Below are positions 55,084-63,969 of a stretch of 64,000 bases of DNA, in pieces. The notes beneath the pieces were generated by a model that was not told the DNA's origin, did no database searches, and was given only the letters and a program-made list of their open reading frames with translations. Both the position numbers and the translations under genes were made by a program. Positions within the stretch are counted from its first letter, which is position 1. Each line of letters opens with the position of its first letter. The stretch comes from Phycisphaerae bacterium (GTDB lineage Bacteria; Planctomycetota; Phycisphaerae; Sedimentisphaerales; Anaerobacaceae), in the NCBI GenBank assembly GCA_028714855.1, contig JAQTLP010000009.1:36001-100000 (forward strand), in the 5' to 3' direction.

Positions 55084-55503
55084 TTATTCTCCAATTATCT
55101 GGCAGACGACCGTTCTTTTTCTCGGCTTGGTATCAAAATCTACTAGGACAATTTGCTGCCAGGTGCCCAGGGCAAGCCGACTATCTACGACAGGCACGCT
55201 CAGTGACGGCCCCAATAAAGCCGCCCTTACATGAGAATGCCCGTTATCATCGTGCCATGTCTCTTCGTGCTCATATCGGCTGGCTTGCGGCGCAATCTTC
55301 TCAAATGCCGCCTCTATATCATGATTTACCAGCCCCGGCTCATATTCGATCGTTGTAATTCCCGCCGTTGAGCCGATGTTGAAAACGGTAACGGTACCGT
55401 TGCGTATACCCGAGTCTGCGATGGCATTGCTGATCTGTTTGGTAATATCGACAATATCGCAATTGCCCCTTGTTTTAAATTCAAGCTTTTTCGTTTCGAC
55501 CAT
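55084..55503 (-). CDS. yjbQ: YjbQ family (UPF0047) protein
   Basis: A 139-residue protein of the YjbQ/UPF0047 family, whose E. coli member has weak thiamine-phosphate synthase activity; the true role is unsettled. Family signatures: GTVTVFNIGSTAGITTIEYE (STA-I motif), HDIEAAFEKIAPQASRYEHE, DDNGHSHVRAALLGPSLSVP (catalytic-type His) and ALGTWQQIVLVDFD. The ATG at 55503 is chosen for the compact family length. A degraded second copy of its 3' end lies at 53310-53380. Confidence 0.92.
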   Translation of the reverse strand: MVETKKLEFKTRGNCDIVDITKQISNAIADSGIRNGTVTVFNIGSTAGITTIEYEPGLVNHDIEAAFEKIAPQASRYEHEETWHDDNGHSHVRAALLGPSLSVPVVDSRLALGTWQQIVLVDFDTKPRKRTVVCQIIGE

Positions 55504-55655
55504 AACACAAGATATAGTCTATTATAAAACTTTCTACAAGAAGGAAAATTGTTGTTTTAACGGTTACAGATGTGAGTCAAATAACCACAACTTTTTTTCG
55601 CTCACAGCTGGTCATCGTAATTTCTGCTGTCGAACCTGCATTGAAAAAATCATAT

Positions 55656-55684
55656 TTGCACTGTCAGTGTGCTGCTGTTACAAT
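55656..55684 (+). promoter_or_regulatory. Candidate promoter for the GT-C gene at 55774
   Basis: TTGCAC (55656-55661), a 17-base spacer and TACAAT (55679-55684), about 90 bases before the start. Confidence 0.35.
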
Positions 55685-55773
55685 GATACCTTAGCTGTTT
55701 ATCAACAACGTAGATAGTTAGTGTTTGGGAAACCTCGAATAATACTGCTTTTGTTTCGGAATGCTATAGCATT

Positions 55774-57459
55774 ATGTCTGACAATGGTGCTGAAATAAAC
55801 CCGTTTTCGGAAACAAAGATAGATATGCCGAAACCAAAGGTGGATATATACAGGGCCTGCTATACGTTGGTTCAAAGGACGGAATTAGTCACAGCCTTAT
55901 TGCTCACTCTGATAATTGTCTTTCTTCACTTTATCTTTATGGGAAATGCAGGTGCGCTTTGGCGCGATGAGGTCAGCACTTTCAATGTAGCAACAATGCC
56001 TTCTATTTCAGAAGTTTGGCGTTCCCTTATATGGCATCCTTTTCCCATCTTTACCTCAATGGTGTTGCGTCTGTGGACGGCGGCAGTGGGCGGAAGTGAT
56101 TTTAGATTAAGAGTTTTTGGGTTTCTTGTTGGCATCTCTATTCTTGGGTGCTTATGGCTCAATGCTCGACTGTTGACCCGTTCTGTGCCGCTGTTGTCGC
56201 TGGTGCTGTTTGCGTTGAATCCGTTGGCCATACAAATTGGAGATTCCATTCGACCTTACGGAATGGGATATTTCTTTATTCTGCTTGCATTCGCATTTAT
56301 ATGGAAGGTGACCGATCAGCCGAATATCCTCAAAATTATTGTCGCCACACTTGCAGCCGTCTTAAGCGTACAATTCCTGCTTCATAATGCGTTTCTATTA
56401 ATGGCGATTATCTTTGCCGGAGTTGTTGTGACCCTTCGCAGGGGCTGCTGGAAAAGGTCAGTATTACTGATAGCGATGGGTGTAGTCGCCGCGATTTCAC
56501 TTTTGCCTTACCGGCAAATCTTCAGAGAAGCTCAGCAGTGGTCCGCTCTCACAAAGGATCCGGTAACTTTTCTCTGGATTTTGAAAGTATTTTCGCAGGC
56601 ATTGGCTGCTCCCGGGCAATTTATGCTTGCGATTTGGATTTGCCTTTTTATCTTGGGCATCGCCGCCGCTGTTTACCTTCAATTTTCTCGTTCACCGGAT
56701 TTTTCCAAAACTGAAAGGGACTTTATCTTGTTTTGCTCAATCGTGATGGTTGCAAGCATATCTCTTTTGGTGATCTTATATAAGCTTATCAGTATCAGTA
56801 CTAAGCCGTGGTATTATTTACCTTCGATAGTATTGACCGCGGTTTCACTGGATGCGATTCTGAGAAGAAAGGGGCAGATAGTAACTGTTTTTCGGATAAC
56901 TTTAGCAATATTCATAGTAGTATTCAGTTGGAGCGCTGTATGGCAGAAGGTTCATACACGCCAAACCAACTTGGATATCATCGCGTCAAGACTGGAAAGA
57001 TCCGCCAATAAGAATGATATGATTTTATTGCACCCATGGTTTTACGCTGTTGCATTTCAGCAGTACTACCATGGCCCTATTGCCTTCATGACGATTCCGC
57101 CAATAGACGATTTCAAAGTGCATCGTTACGACCTGGTCAAGGGGAAAATGGCTTCTGACGATCCTCTCCAGCCGATTCTTGACCGCATGACCGAGACCTT
57201 GATGTCCGGTCATAGTATTTGGTTAGTTGGTGACACGGATCTTCCGTTAAAAGAGCAATCGCCTTGTTTTTTGCCGCCGGCTCCGCACACGGTCTATGGT
57301 TGGCGACTGAGCCAATATATGAAATGCTGGTGGGAGCAAGCCGGATGTTTCATTAACTCTCACTCTTCGGAACGTACAGCTTTACAACCAGTAATAGATA
57401 AATCTATAAACCCGAACGAAGATTGCCATATTAGGCTAATACGAGGATGGCGGCCGTGA
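55774..57459 (+). CDS. GT-C membrane glycosyltransferase
   Basis: A 561-residue polytopic enzyme of the PMT/ArnT superfamily. After a cytoplasmic N-terminus and TM1, the first loop has GALWRDEVSTFNVATMP with the acidic RDE motif; then LFALNPLAIQIGDSIRPYGM and about ten more helices. The soluble C-terminus (IASRLERSANKNDMILLHPW, FMTIPPIDDFKVHRYDLVKG) is periplasmic. Acceptor and sugar are unknown. It is divergent from yjbQ (270-base gap) and followed 104 bases later by a GT2/flippase-like/methyltransferase set. Confidence 0.85.
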   Translation: MSDNGAEINPFSETKIDMPKPKVDIYRACYTLVQRTELVTALLLTLIIVFLHFIFMGNAGALWRDEVSTFNVATMPSISEVWRSLIWHPFPIFTSMVLRLWTAAVGGSDFRLRVFGFLVGISILGCLWLNARLLTRSVPLLSLVLFALNPLAIQIGDSIRPYGMGYFFILLAFAFIWKVTDQPNILKIIVATLAAVLSVQFLLHNAFLLMAIIFAGVVVTLRRGCWKRSVLLIAMGVVAAISLLPYRQIFREAQQWSALTKDPVTFLWILKVFSQALAAPGQFMLAIWICLFILGIAAAVYLQFSRSPDFSKTERDFILFCSIVMVASISLLVILYKLISISTKPWYYLPSIVLTAVSLDAILRRKGQIVTVFRITLAIFIVVFSWSAVWQKVHTRQTNLDIIASRLERSANKNDMILLHPWFYAVAFQQYYHGPIAFMTIPPIDDFKVHRYDLVKGKMASDDPLQPILDRMTETLMSGHSIWLVGDTDLPLKEQSPCFLPPAPHTVYGWRLSQYMKCWWEQAGCFINSHSSERTALQPVIDKSINPNEDCHIRLIRGWRP

Positions 57460-57563
57460 TAATGCCGGCAGCCGGCCTTGACTGGCGGCCGCCGAAACAT
57501 TAAGATAGACCTTAATGTGAATACGCTTTGACGCCGAATTAACAGATATTGAGGTTTTTCAGC

Positions 57564-58535
57564 ATGACAAATGTATTAAGCGGTGACATACAGCTTTCCG
57601 TTATTACACCTATATTCAATGAAGAGCTAATCATCAAAGACTCTGTTCTCAAGCTTATTCAGGCAATGCAGGGCTTCACAGACAAATGGGAATTAATCCT
57701 TGTCAACGATGGAAGCACAGACAACACACAGAATATCATTACAGAACTTACCCAAAATGATGGCCGCATCAAAGTTTTGACATATAAAAATAACAGAGGA
57801 AGGGGGTATGCCTTAAGAACAGGATTTAAGCGTTCTTGTGGTAAATACGTCATAGCAGTTGAGTCTGACCTTAATTATGGCAAAGAGATTATTTCCTCCA
57901 TTTACAGAAAACTCTTGGACACCGATGCGGATGTAGTCATTGCCTCTCCATATGCGAAAAATGGCAAGCTGGAAAATGTGCCTTTCAAAAGAGCTCTTTT
58001 AAGTCGACTGGGCAACAGAGTGTTGCGAGTGGCATTTCCGTCGAATATCACCACGGCCACAGGTATGACCAGGGGCTACAAGGGGGATATCATTCGCCTG
58101 CTGCCCCTTGAGGAAGATGGTAAAGAAATCCATCTTGAGATAATATCGAAGGCCTGTATGCTCGGCTGTCAGTTCGACGAAATCCCAGCCACCTTAAAAT
58201 GGACTCCTCGCCAAAAGGGAAAACCCGGAAGAGAATCTAAATTTCACGCCGGTAAAATCATCCGAACCCATCTGCTCTTCGGCTTCTACGAAGCGCCGAT
58301 TTTACTCTTCGGTACTTTAGGCAGCCTGGTTCTTTTGGTTGGTGTGACACTTGGACTATACCTTAGCTATCTGTACTTTATTGAAGACCAGGTAATTGGC
58401 GAAAGGGTCATCTTGATTATGACCACGGTATTTATGATTCTTGCCGGCTTCTCGATGTTCCTGTTCTGCTTTCTGTCGTATCAGTTAAGAGATTTAAGAA
58501 AACAGATCTTTAAGCTGTATCAGAAAATTCATTAA
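57564..58535 (+). CDS. Glycosyltransferase family 2 with C-terminal membrane helices
   Basis: A 323-residue DPM-synthase/ArnC-like enzyme. The N-terminal GT-A domain has LSVITPIFNEELIIKDSVLK, LILVNDGSTDNTQNIITEL and AVESDLNYGKEIISSIYRK; the C-terminus has two TM helices (ILLFGTLGSLVLLVGVTLGL and VILIMTTVFMILAGFSMFLF), which anchor it at the membrane. It would charge polyprenyl phosphate with a sugar. The frame starts at TTG 57549, but ATG 57564 has GAGG nine bases before it. The flippase-like gene begins 18 bases after its stop, an operon with direct functional logic (make the lipid-linked sugar, then move it). Confidence 0.9.
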   Translation: MTNVLSGDIQLSVITPIFNEELIIKDSVLKLIQAMQGFTDKWELILVNDGSTDNTQNIITELTQNDGRIKVLTYKNNRGRGYALRTGFKRSCGKYVIAVESDLNYGKEIISSIYRKLLDTDADVVIASPYAKNGKLENVPFKRALLSRLGNRVLRVAFPSNITTATGMTRGYKGDIIRLLPLEEDGKEIHLEIISKACMLGCQFDEIPATLKWTPRQKGKPGRESKFHAGKIIRTHLLFGFYEAPILLFGTLGSLVLLVGVTLGLYLSYLYFIEDQVIGERVILIMTTVFMILAGFSMFLFCFLSYQLRDLRKQIFKLYQKIH

Positions 58536-58553
58536 ACAGCGTTGCGAGTGCCT

Positions 58554-59510
58554 ATGCAGACTAAACGCAAATCAGGATTGCTAATTCAGGCACTAATTTC
58601 TCTGATTATCGTAATTGTCCTTTTTTATTATCTGGATATCGAAAGCTTCACCCAACAGTTTCAGAAGCTTTCTTTCTCTGTCTTTGTATTTATCATTGTA
58701 CTGCTTATTCCGAGTGTCCTCCTTCGAAGCCTTCGCTGGAAGATACTCTTTGAAAATGCTCACCACAACATTACCCTCGTAGATTCCACAAATTTAATGC
58801 TGGTAGGAATGTCGCTCAATCTTATCTTGCCTGCCAGCCTCGGAGATATTGCAAAAAGTTATTTTGGTTATCGCTGGTCCGGCATAAAAGAGCATATGCT
58901 TTCCGTAAGCCTGCTTGATAAAGTCATAGCTCTGGGCTCGTTAGCAGCCCTTGGTATTCCCTGTGCACTTTACCGTGGGAATTTGTTGTATGCTTTCTTG
59001 TCAATCCTAGTCCTAATCCCTGCAATATTTGTTCTGATACTGCCGCACCTGACCGCAAGAATACATTTCGTACAAAGATTATTTACTTGGTTCACTAAAG
59101 TGACGGGCGATAAATTCGATTTCTTAACAGCCCTCGAACAGTCCGGAATTACTAAAGCCAAACTGCTTTACGCCTTTTTACTTTCGGTCTGCGGCTGGGC
59201 GCTTACCTATTTGCAAATGTACTTTTGCTTCCGCGCAATAGGCTTGGCAGTACCGCTGTTTTATGTCTTGGCAGTAGCCCCTCTTATCACCCTTGTCCGT
59301 CTGTTTCCTTTTACTCTAAGCGGCATTGGTTCCGATGAGGCCGTGCTATGTTATTTTTTCACCCAGACCGGCGCTTCTATGGAAGAGATTTTAGCCGGTG
59401 CGCTAATATATCGATTCCTAACATTAATTCTGCCTGGCTTGATAGGCTTGTTGCCTCTGACATTTACAAAACGCATAGGCGGTAATAAATTAAACAAGGT
59501 TAACCAATGA
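58554..59510 (+). CDS. Flippase-like/LPG-synthase-TM family membrane protein
   Basis: A membrane protein of about 318 residues with eight or so helices, in the UPF0104/AglD/MprF-type family (LPG_synthase_TM). Diagnostic: IPSVLLRSLRWKILFENA, LVGMSLNLILPASLGDIAKS, LLDKVIALGSLAALGIPCAL and LFPFTLSGIGSDEAVLCYFF. Members are linked to lipid-linked sugar flipping or lipid modification. The start is uncertain among TTG 58542, GTG 58548 and ATG 58554; I use the ATG. It overlaps the methyltransferase by 4 bases (ATGA), so it is in an operon with the GT2 before and the methyltransferase after. Confidence 0.85.
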   Translation: MQTKRKSGLLIQALISLIIVIVLFYYLDIESFTQQFQKLSFSVFVFIIVLLIPSVLLRSLRWKILFENAHHNITLVDSTNLMLVGMSLNLILPASLGDIAKSYFGYRWSGIKEHMLSVSLLDKVIALGSLAALGIPCALYRGNLLYAFLSILVLIPAIFVLILPHLTARIHFVQRLFTWFTKVTGDKFDFLTALEQSGITKAKLLYAFLLSVCGWALTYLQMYFCFRAIGLAVPLFYVLAVAPLITLVRLFPFTLSGIGSDEAVLCYFFTQTGASMEEILAGALIYRFLTLILPGLIGLLPLTFTKRIGGNKLNKVNQ

Positions 59511-60013
59511 AGATCCTTAAAACCCTGAAGATAAAAATCTATAATATAATAAGGTTATACCGTTGGAAAACGGTAAGAAAACTTTTGGATCCTAACGCCA
59601 AAAACTTACTCGACATCGGCTGCTCGGAGCTATTCTTCTACGACAAATTGAAAGACAAATATGATGTCACCGCGGCAGACTCTCATCCAACCAGCGAACT
59701 GATAAAAAAGGAAGACATCCAGAACCTCAGTTTCCCCGATAAATCCTTCGATATCGTCATCTGCCAGCAGGTCTTGGAGCACGTCTTTGACCCCGTCAAA
59801 GCAATCTACGAACTAAGAAGAGTCACCCGCAAACAGCTTATAATCAGCGTTCCTTACGAACCGTTCTTTACGCTCTGTCGCTGTTTGGTCTGGGAAAAAA
59901 ACCACCTCTGGGCAATTACTCCGAAAGCCCTCAAATTTCACCTCGGTAAGCCAACCTATGAGAAAAAGTTGTGCCTCAAAAGATACTATATAGCTGTTTG
60001 GAACTGCGAATAG
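59507..60013 (+). CDS. Class I SAM-dependent methyltransferase
   Basis: A 168-residue methyltransferase of the Methyltransf_11 type, short for the family. Motif I is LLDIGCSELFFYDKL, the acidic beta2 end VTAADSHPTSE, and the catalytic-region loop SFDIVICQQVLEHVFDP. It has no TM segment. ATG at 59507 overlaps the flippase-like gene as ATGA, so it should act on the same glycolipid (sugar or lipid methylation) or on the glycan. That substrate link is inference from position only. Confidence 0.85.
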   Translation: MKILKTLKIKIYNIIRLYRWKTVRKLLDPNAKNLLDIGCSELFFYDKLKDKYDVTAADSHPTSELIKKEDIQNLSFPDKSFDIVICQQVLEHVFDPVKAIYELRRVTRKQLIISVPYEPFFTLCRCLVWEKNHLWAITPKALKFHLGKPTYEKKLCLKRYYIAVWNCE

Positions 60014-60210
60014 TGCAGCTTAACCATCTTACGGCTCCTTTGTCACTGCGAACACCACGTTCCTGATAGGCATTGCGGCAATCCAAACGCCGTCATCATC
60101 AGCATAATAAAAATTTCACTTTTTTTGCTATTGCCCTTAACAGTGCTGGTCTTTGTGATAGAATAAGCCCAAAGGATTCTTGGGTAAGTATGGGATGACA
60201 AGGTTTTTGG

Positions 60211-61881
60211 ATGATTTATTCAACGGTTAAGCGTATTTTGGCCAACCCTCTGGTAATTCTCAGCGGGGTAACGTTATTATGCCTTGTGCCATTTGTAAAT
60301 AAAGCATTTCACATAGATGACACCTTGTTTCTTGCTGCGGCAAAACAAATTCAAAGTAACCCCGCGAACTTTTACGGCTTCAACATTAACTGGTATGGCA
60401 TTGTGGAGCCGATGTCTGATATCACTAAGAATCCACCTCTGACTTGTTATTATATTGCGATGGTGACGAAATTGTTTGGCTGGAGTGAGGTGGCGTTACA
60501 CCTGGCTTTTCTAATTCCGGCTCTGGCAGCTTCATTGGGCAGCTTTTATCTGGCAAAGCAGTTGTGCTCCCGGCCAATGCTGGCTGTAATGGCAGGAGTG
60601 CTCACTCCTGCATTTGTGGTATCCAGCACAAATGTAATGTGTGACACGATGATGCTGGCTTTTTGGGTTTGGGCGGTGGCTTGCTGGGTTTGGGGAATGG
60701 AGAAGAATAAATGGTCAGGATTGTTAATCGGTGCAGTGCTTATCGCGCCCTGTGCGTTAACTAAATATTTTGGGATATCGCTGATTTTGCTTCTGTTCAT
60801 TTATTCTGTGGCGAAAAAACGAAAGATTGGAACATGGGTGTTATATTTGCTGATTCCCGTTGTGATTTTAGCTCTTTATCAATGGACAACATTCAGACTT
60901 TACGGCAGGGGCTTGTTGACGGATGCCGCATCTTATGCCTCAACAAAGCGATGGAATTTTAATCCCGGTCTTGAATTGCTTTGGGGAGGATTGCTCGGTC
61001 TGGCCTTTACGGGAGGGGGCATAACAACGGTTCTGTTCTACGCTCCGCTGCTATGGTCGCGGCGGATTCTGATAAGTGGTGCTGCTTTGATGGTTGTACT
61101 TGTATTTTCTCTTGGTCTTGTGGGAGAAATCAGTAATGTCATAGTACGTCTTGGCAACAGGGTAAGATGGGACCTTCTTCTACAATTTGGTTTGATGTCA
61201 TTGGGAGGGGTTTACATCATTTGGATTGCAGCGGCCGATTTGTACAAGTGCAGAGATTGTAAATCGCTGCTGTTGTTTCTTTGGGTGCTTGGAACTTTTG
61301 TCTTTGCCAGCTTTGTAAACTGGACGGTTAATGGGCGTAGTATACTTCCGATGGTTCCTGCGGTTGGAATCCTGTTAGGGCGTAGAATCGATAGAATCAA
61401 TAGACAGGGTAAAACCGCCCGTCGGATGGCGGGCTGGCGAGTTAGCTGGCCGTTGATTCCCGCGGTAATTATAGCGTTGTTTGTTTGCTGGGCCGATTAT
61501 ACGCTGGCCGGCACGGCCAGAGATGCTGTGAAGAAAATCTACAAAATGTACGAGAACCGTCAGCCCACTACCATATGGTTTCAGGGACATTGGGGATTTC
61601 AGTATTATATGGAGGCCCGTGATGCCAAAGCTCAGGACTTCAATGATTCAAAGCTGGTCACTGGAGATGTGATTGTCGTACCTATGAACAACACAGACCT
61701 GAAGCCTCTGTCTGTAGACAAGATGTTTCTGGTGGAGGTTTTTGAATTTATGCCCTGTCGATGGTTATCAACGATGGATCCTCTGCTTGGAGCAGGCTTT
61801 TACGTGGGTATAAAGCGGCCGCTGCCTTTTTCTTTTGGTCGGGTATCGGCTGAAAAATATGGTATTTTTGTTGTCAAGTAA
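60211..61881 (+). CDS. GT-C membrane glycosyltransferase-like protein
   Basis: A 556-residue polytopic enzyme. TM1 is followed by NKAFHIDDTLFLAAAKQIQS with the acidic DD motif of GT-C enzymes, then ITKNPPLTCYYIAMVTKLFG and about ten helices, and a soluble C-terminus (TIWFQGHWGFQYYMEARDAK). It belongs to the dolichyl-phosphate-mannose-dependent type by overall layout. Acceptor unknown. It is preceded by a 197-base gap and followed 47 bases later by another GT-C gene. Confidence 0.8.
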   Translation: MIYSTVKRILANPLVILSGVTLLCLVPFVNKAFHIDDTLFLAAAKQIQSNPANFYGFNINWYGIVEPMSDITKNPPLTCYYIAMVTKLFGWSEVALHLAFLIPALAASLGSFYLAKQLCSRPMLAVMAGVLTPAFVVSSTNVMCDTMMLAFWVWAVACWVWGMEKNKWSGLLIGAVLIAPCALTKYFGISLILLLFIYSVAKKRKIGTWVLYLLIPVVILALYQWTTFRLYGRGLLTDAASYASTKRWNFNPGLELLWGGLLGLAFTGGGITTVLFYAPLLWSRRILISGAALMVVLVFSLGLVGEISNVIVRLGNRVRWDLLLQFGLMSLGGVYIIWIAAADLYKCRDCKSLLLFLWVLGTFVFASFVNWTVNGRSILPMVPAVGILLGRRIDRINRQGKTARRMAGWRVSWPLIPAVIIALFVCWADYTLAGTARDAVKKIYKMYENRQPTTIWFQGHWGFQYYMEARDAKAQDFNDSKLVTGDVIVVPMNNTDLKPLSVDKMFLVEVFEFMPCRWLSTMDPLLGAGFYVGIKRPLPFSFGRVSAEKYGIFVVK

Positions 61882-61928
61882 CAAGGGTAAGCAGGTTTGA
61901 TACCATTTTCAAATAAGGCAAAATTGTA

Positions 61929-63578
61929 ATGTGCCAGCAAAAACAGCCTCAATATCAGAAAGTAGAACAAAAAAAACAGAGAAATTTTCTGCCCTGGTTG
62001 GCGGTCGTAATTGTTATTGCTATCATAGCTGGACTCCGAGTTCACCTTTTGGATGTCCCGCTCGAGCGCGACGAAGGTGAGTACGCCTATGCCGGCCAGC
62101 TTATATTACAGGGGGTTCCTCCTTATTCACTTATATATAATATGAAATTCCCCGGAATTTATGCGGCCTATGCTTTAATCTTGGCTATTTTTGGGCAGAC
62201 ACATCCTGCTATCCACTTTGGATTGCTGATTATCAACGCAGCTACAATTATCCTGGTGTTTTTGCTGGCGAGGCGATTAACTGACTCTTTTTCCGGCGTT
62301 TTTGCCGCCGCAGTTTTTGCGGTGCTCTCACTCGCCCCGTCGGTCCAGGGAATCTCTGCCAACGCTGAACATTTCGTCGTTCTTTTCGCTGTAGCCGGCA
62401 TATTGCTGCTGGTCCTTGCGGTTGACCGCAAAAGTCCGGTTCTCTTGTTGGTTGCCTCTATATTACTGGGAATTGGTTTTCTTATGAAACAGCACGGGAT
62501 TGCCTTTATTGCATTTGCAGGCCTATACCTGTTTTCTACCCAGTTTCGACGCAAACCCTTTGAACTCAAACCTTTTCTATTAAGAGCAGCTTTGTTTATT
62601 GTTGGCGTGTTATTACCTTTTGGCATAACCTGCTTCATTCTATGGCGTGTCGGCGTCTTTGAGAAATTCTGGTTCTGGACATTTGTGTACGCTCGCGAAT
62701 ATGTTTCAATTGTGTCTATACCGGAAGGGTTAAAGAATTTTAAATCCTCAATAATACCCATTCTTGGTTCGGCAGTTTTAATTTGGATTTCGGCTGGAAT
62801 CGGTTTGCTTACGTTGTTTATAGAAAAGAAAATCCGCGACCTAAGGCTGTTTATCATCGGCTTTCTACTTTTCTCGTTTTTGTCCACTTGTCCGGGCTTT
62901 TATTTCCGTCCGCATTATTTCGTTCTTCTGCTGCCTGCCGTTGCCTTACTATCCGGAGTCGGCCTGTTTGGCATCCGGCAGGTTTTGAGGTTGCAAAAAG
63001 CGATAATTGGAAAAGATCCGATTGCCATCCTCTTGGGAATTGCTATATTGTCTCATACACTGTACCAGCAAAAGAATCTCCTGTTGGCTAAAGACCCTGC
63101 CATCGTATCCCGTATAATCTGCGGTCCTATTAATCCTTTCCCCGAATCGCTGAAAATAGCCGATTACATAAAGGCTAACAGCTCAAGCAGTGATAGAATT
63201 GTTGTTCTCGGCTCAGAGCCGCAGATTTACTTTTATGCCAACAGACGTTCGGCTACCAGTTATGTTTATGCATATCCTTTGATGGAGCCGCATCCGTATG
63301 CACTGCAGATGCAGGAGGAAATGATACGGCAGATAGAGGCAGCCAAACCCAAGTTCCTGATATTAGTGAATCGTTTATCCTGGGCGGCGCAACCTACCTC
63401 TGAGAAAATGATATTGAACTGGGGTCAAAAGTATCAGGAGGAATACTACAGGCTGGTTGGCTTTATTGATATTGTCTCAACAAACTATACAATCTATCAT
63501 TGGAATGAAAATGCTGTTGAATATACACCGCGATCTGAATACTGGCTCGCGGTTTTTGAGCGAAAAAGCGGAATTTAG
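61929..63578 (+). CDS. GT-C membrane glycosyltransferase, paralogue of the 31764 gene
   Basis: A 549-residue PMT/ArnT-like enzyme, nearly collinear with the protein at 31764-33401: VPLERDEGEYAYAGQLILQG (acidic motif), GIYAAYALILAIFGQTHPAI, LLGIGFLMKQHGIAFIAFAG, and the C-terminal VLGSEPQIYFYANRRSATSY. The two copies lie 30 kb apart, so this is a dispersed duplication. ATG at 61929 follows AAGG by ten bases. No terminator is evident before the rRNA promoter. Confidence 0.87.
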   Translation: MCQQKQPQYQKVEQKKQRNFLPWLAVVIVIAIIAGLRVHLLDVPLERDEGEYAYAGQLILQGVPPYSLIYNMKFPGIYAAYALILAIFGQTHPAIHFGLLIINAATIILVFLLARRLTDSFSGVFAAAVFAVLSLAPSVQGISANAEHFVVLFAVAGILLLVLAVDRKSPVLLLVASILLGIGFLMKQHGIAFIAFAGLYLFSTQFRRKPFELKPFLLRAALFIVGVLLPFGITCFILWRVGVFEKFWFWTFVYAREYVSIVSIPEGLKNFKSSIIPILGSAVLIWISAGIGLLTLFIEKKIRDLRLFIIGFLLFSFLSTCPGFYFRPHYFVLLLPAVALLSGVGLFGIRQVLRLQKAIIGKDPIAILLGIAILSHTLYQQKNLLLAKDPAIVSRIICGPINPFPESLKIADYIKANSSSSDRIVVLGSEPQIYFYANRRSATSYVYAYPLMEPHPYALQMQEEMIRQIEAAKPKFLILVNRLSWAAQPTSEKMILNWGQKYQEEYYRLVGFIDIVSTNYTIYHWNENAVEYTPRSEYWLAVFERKSGI

Positions 63579-63678
63579 CTTATCCCTCGAGCAGGAGGGC
63601 TTTGTGCTGCTTATTTATGCCCATAAGCCCCTCAAAATAAAAAAGTGAAAATATTTTTATTTTTTTCAATTTCTCCTA

Positions 63679-63706
63679 TTGACGGCACCATTATTTAAGT
63701 TAGAAT
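63679..63706 (+). promoter_or_regulatory. rRNA operon promoter
   Basis: TTGACG (63679-63684), a 16-base spacer and TAGAAT (63701-63706): five of six matches at each hexamer. It lies about 265 bases before the 16S start. The 63579-63678 stretch holds only AT-rich sequence and an imperfect inverted repeat. Confidence 0.7.
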
Positions 63707-63720
63707 GACGGAATAGTAGT

Positions 63721-63753
63721 GGCCAAGCTAGATACGTGCATCGACGCTTGGCC
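63721..63753 (+). other. Hairpin in the rRNA leader
   Basis: GGCCAAGC (63721-63728) pairs with GCTTGGCC (63746-63753), with an inner GAT/ATC pair. It starts near the predicted transcript start; a role in leader processing is a guess. Confidence 0.6.
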
Positions 63754-63777
63754 TCTGATTTTGCGCCAAATGCATAA

Positions 63778-63789
63778 AGCTCTTTTACA
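63778..63789 (+). promoter_or_regulatory. boxA-like antitermination element in the rRNA leader
   Basis: AGCTCTTTTACA matches the E. coli boxA TGCTCTTTAACA at ten of twelve positions and lies in the expected leader position, about 180 bases before 16S. NusB/NusE binding is expected there. The 63790-63969 part shows no gene. Confidence 0.55.
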
Positions 63790-63969
63790 AGTTAACAGTT
63801 AAGCCAAATTAGCAGCGAAAGTGCAGCTCCGGCAGTAAATATGCGTTACAGCCGTGAGCTTTCAAATTTTTTTATTTCGGCACTTTCGGTGCATATGCCA
63901 AAGTGTTGAGCCTTTCTCGACGAAATCCCTCTCTGTTTGCTTTCGAGCAGCAGGGCGGGTTCGACGAAT

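Noticed and set aside
60014..60210. Minus-strand stretch that reads like a protein end (YYADDDGVWIAAMPIRNVVF)
   Set aside because: It is short, has a stop just upstream (TGA before NFYY) and no start or ribosome site; it could be an old fragment but I cannot support it.
63595..63633. Inverted repeat GAGGGCTT/AAGCCCCTC after the last GT-C gene
   Set aside because: It has a bulge, a long loop and is followed by A rather than T, so it is not a terminator for the plus strand.
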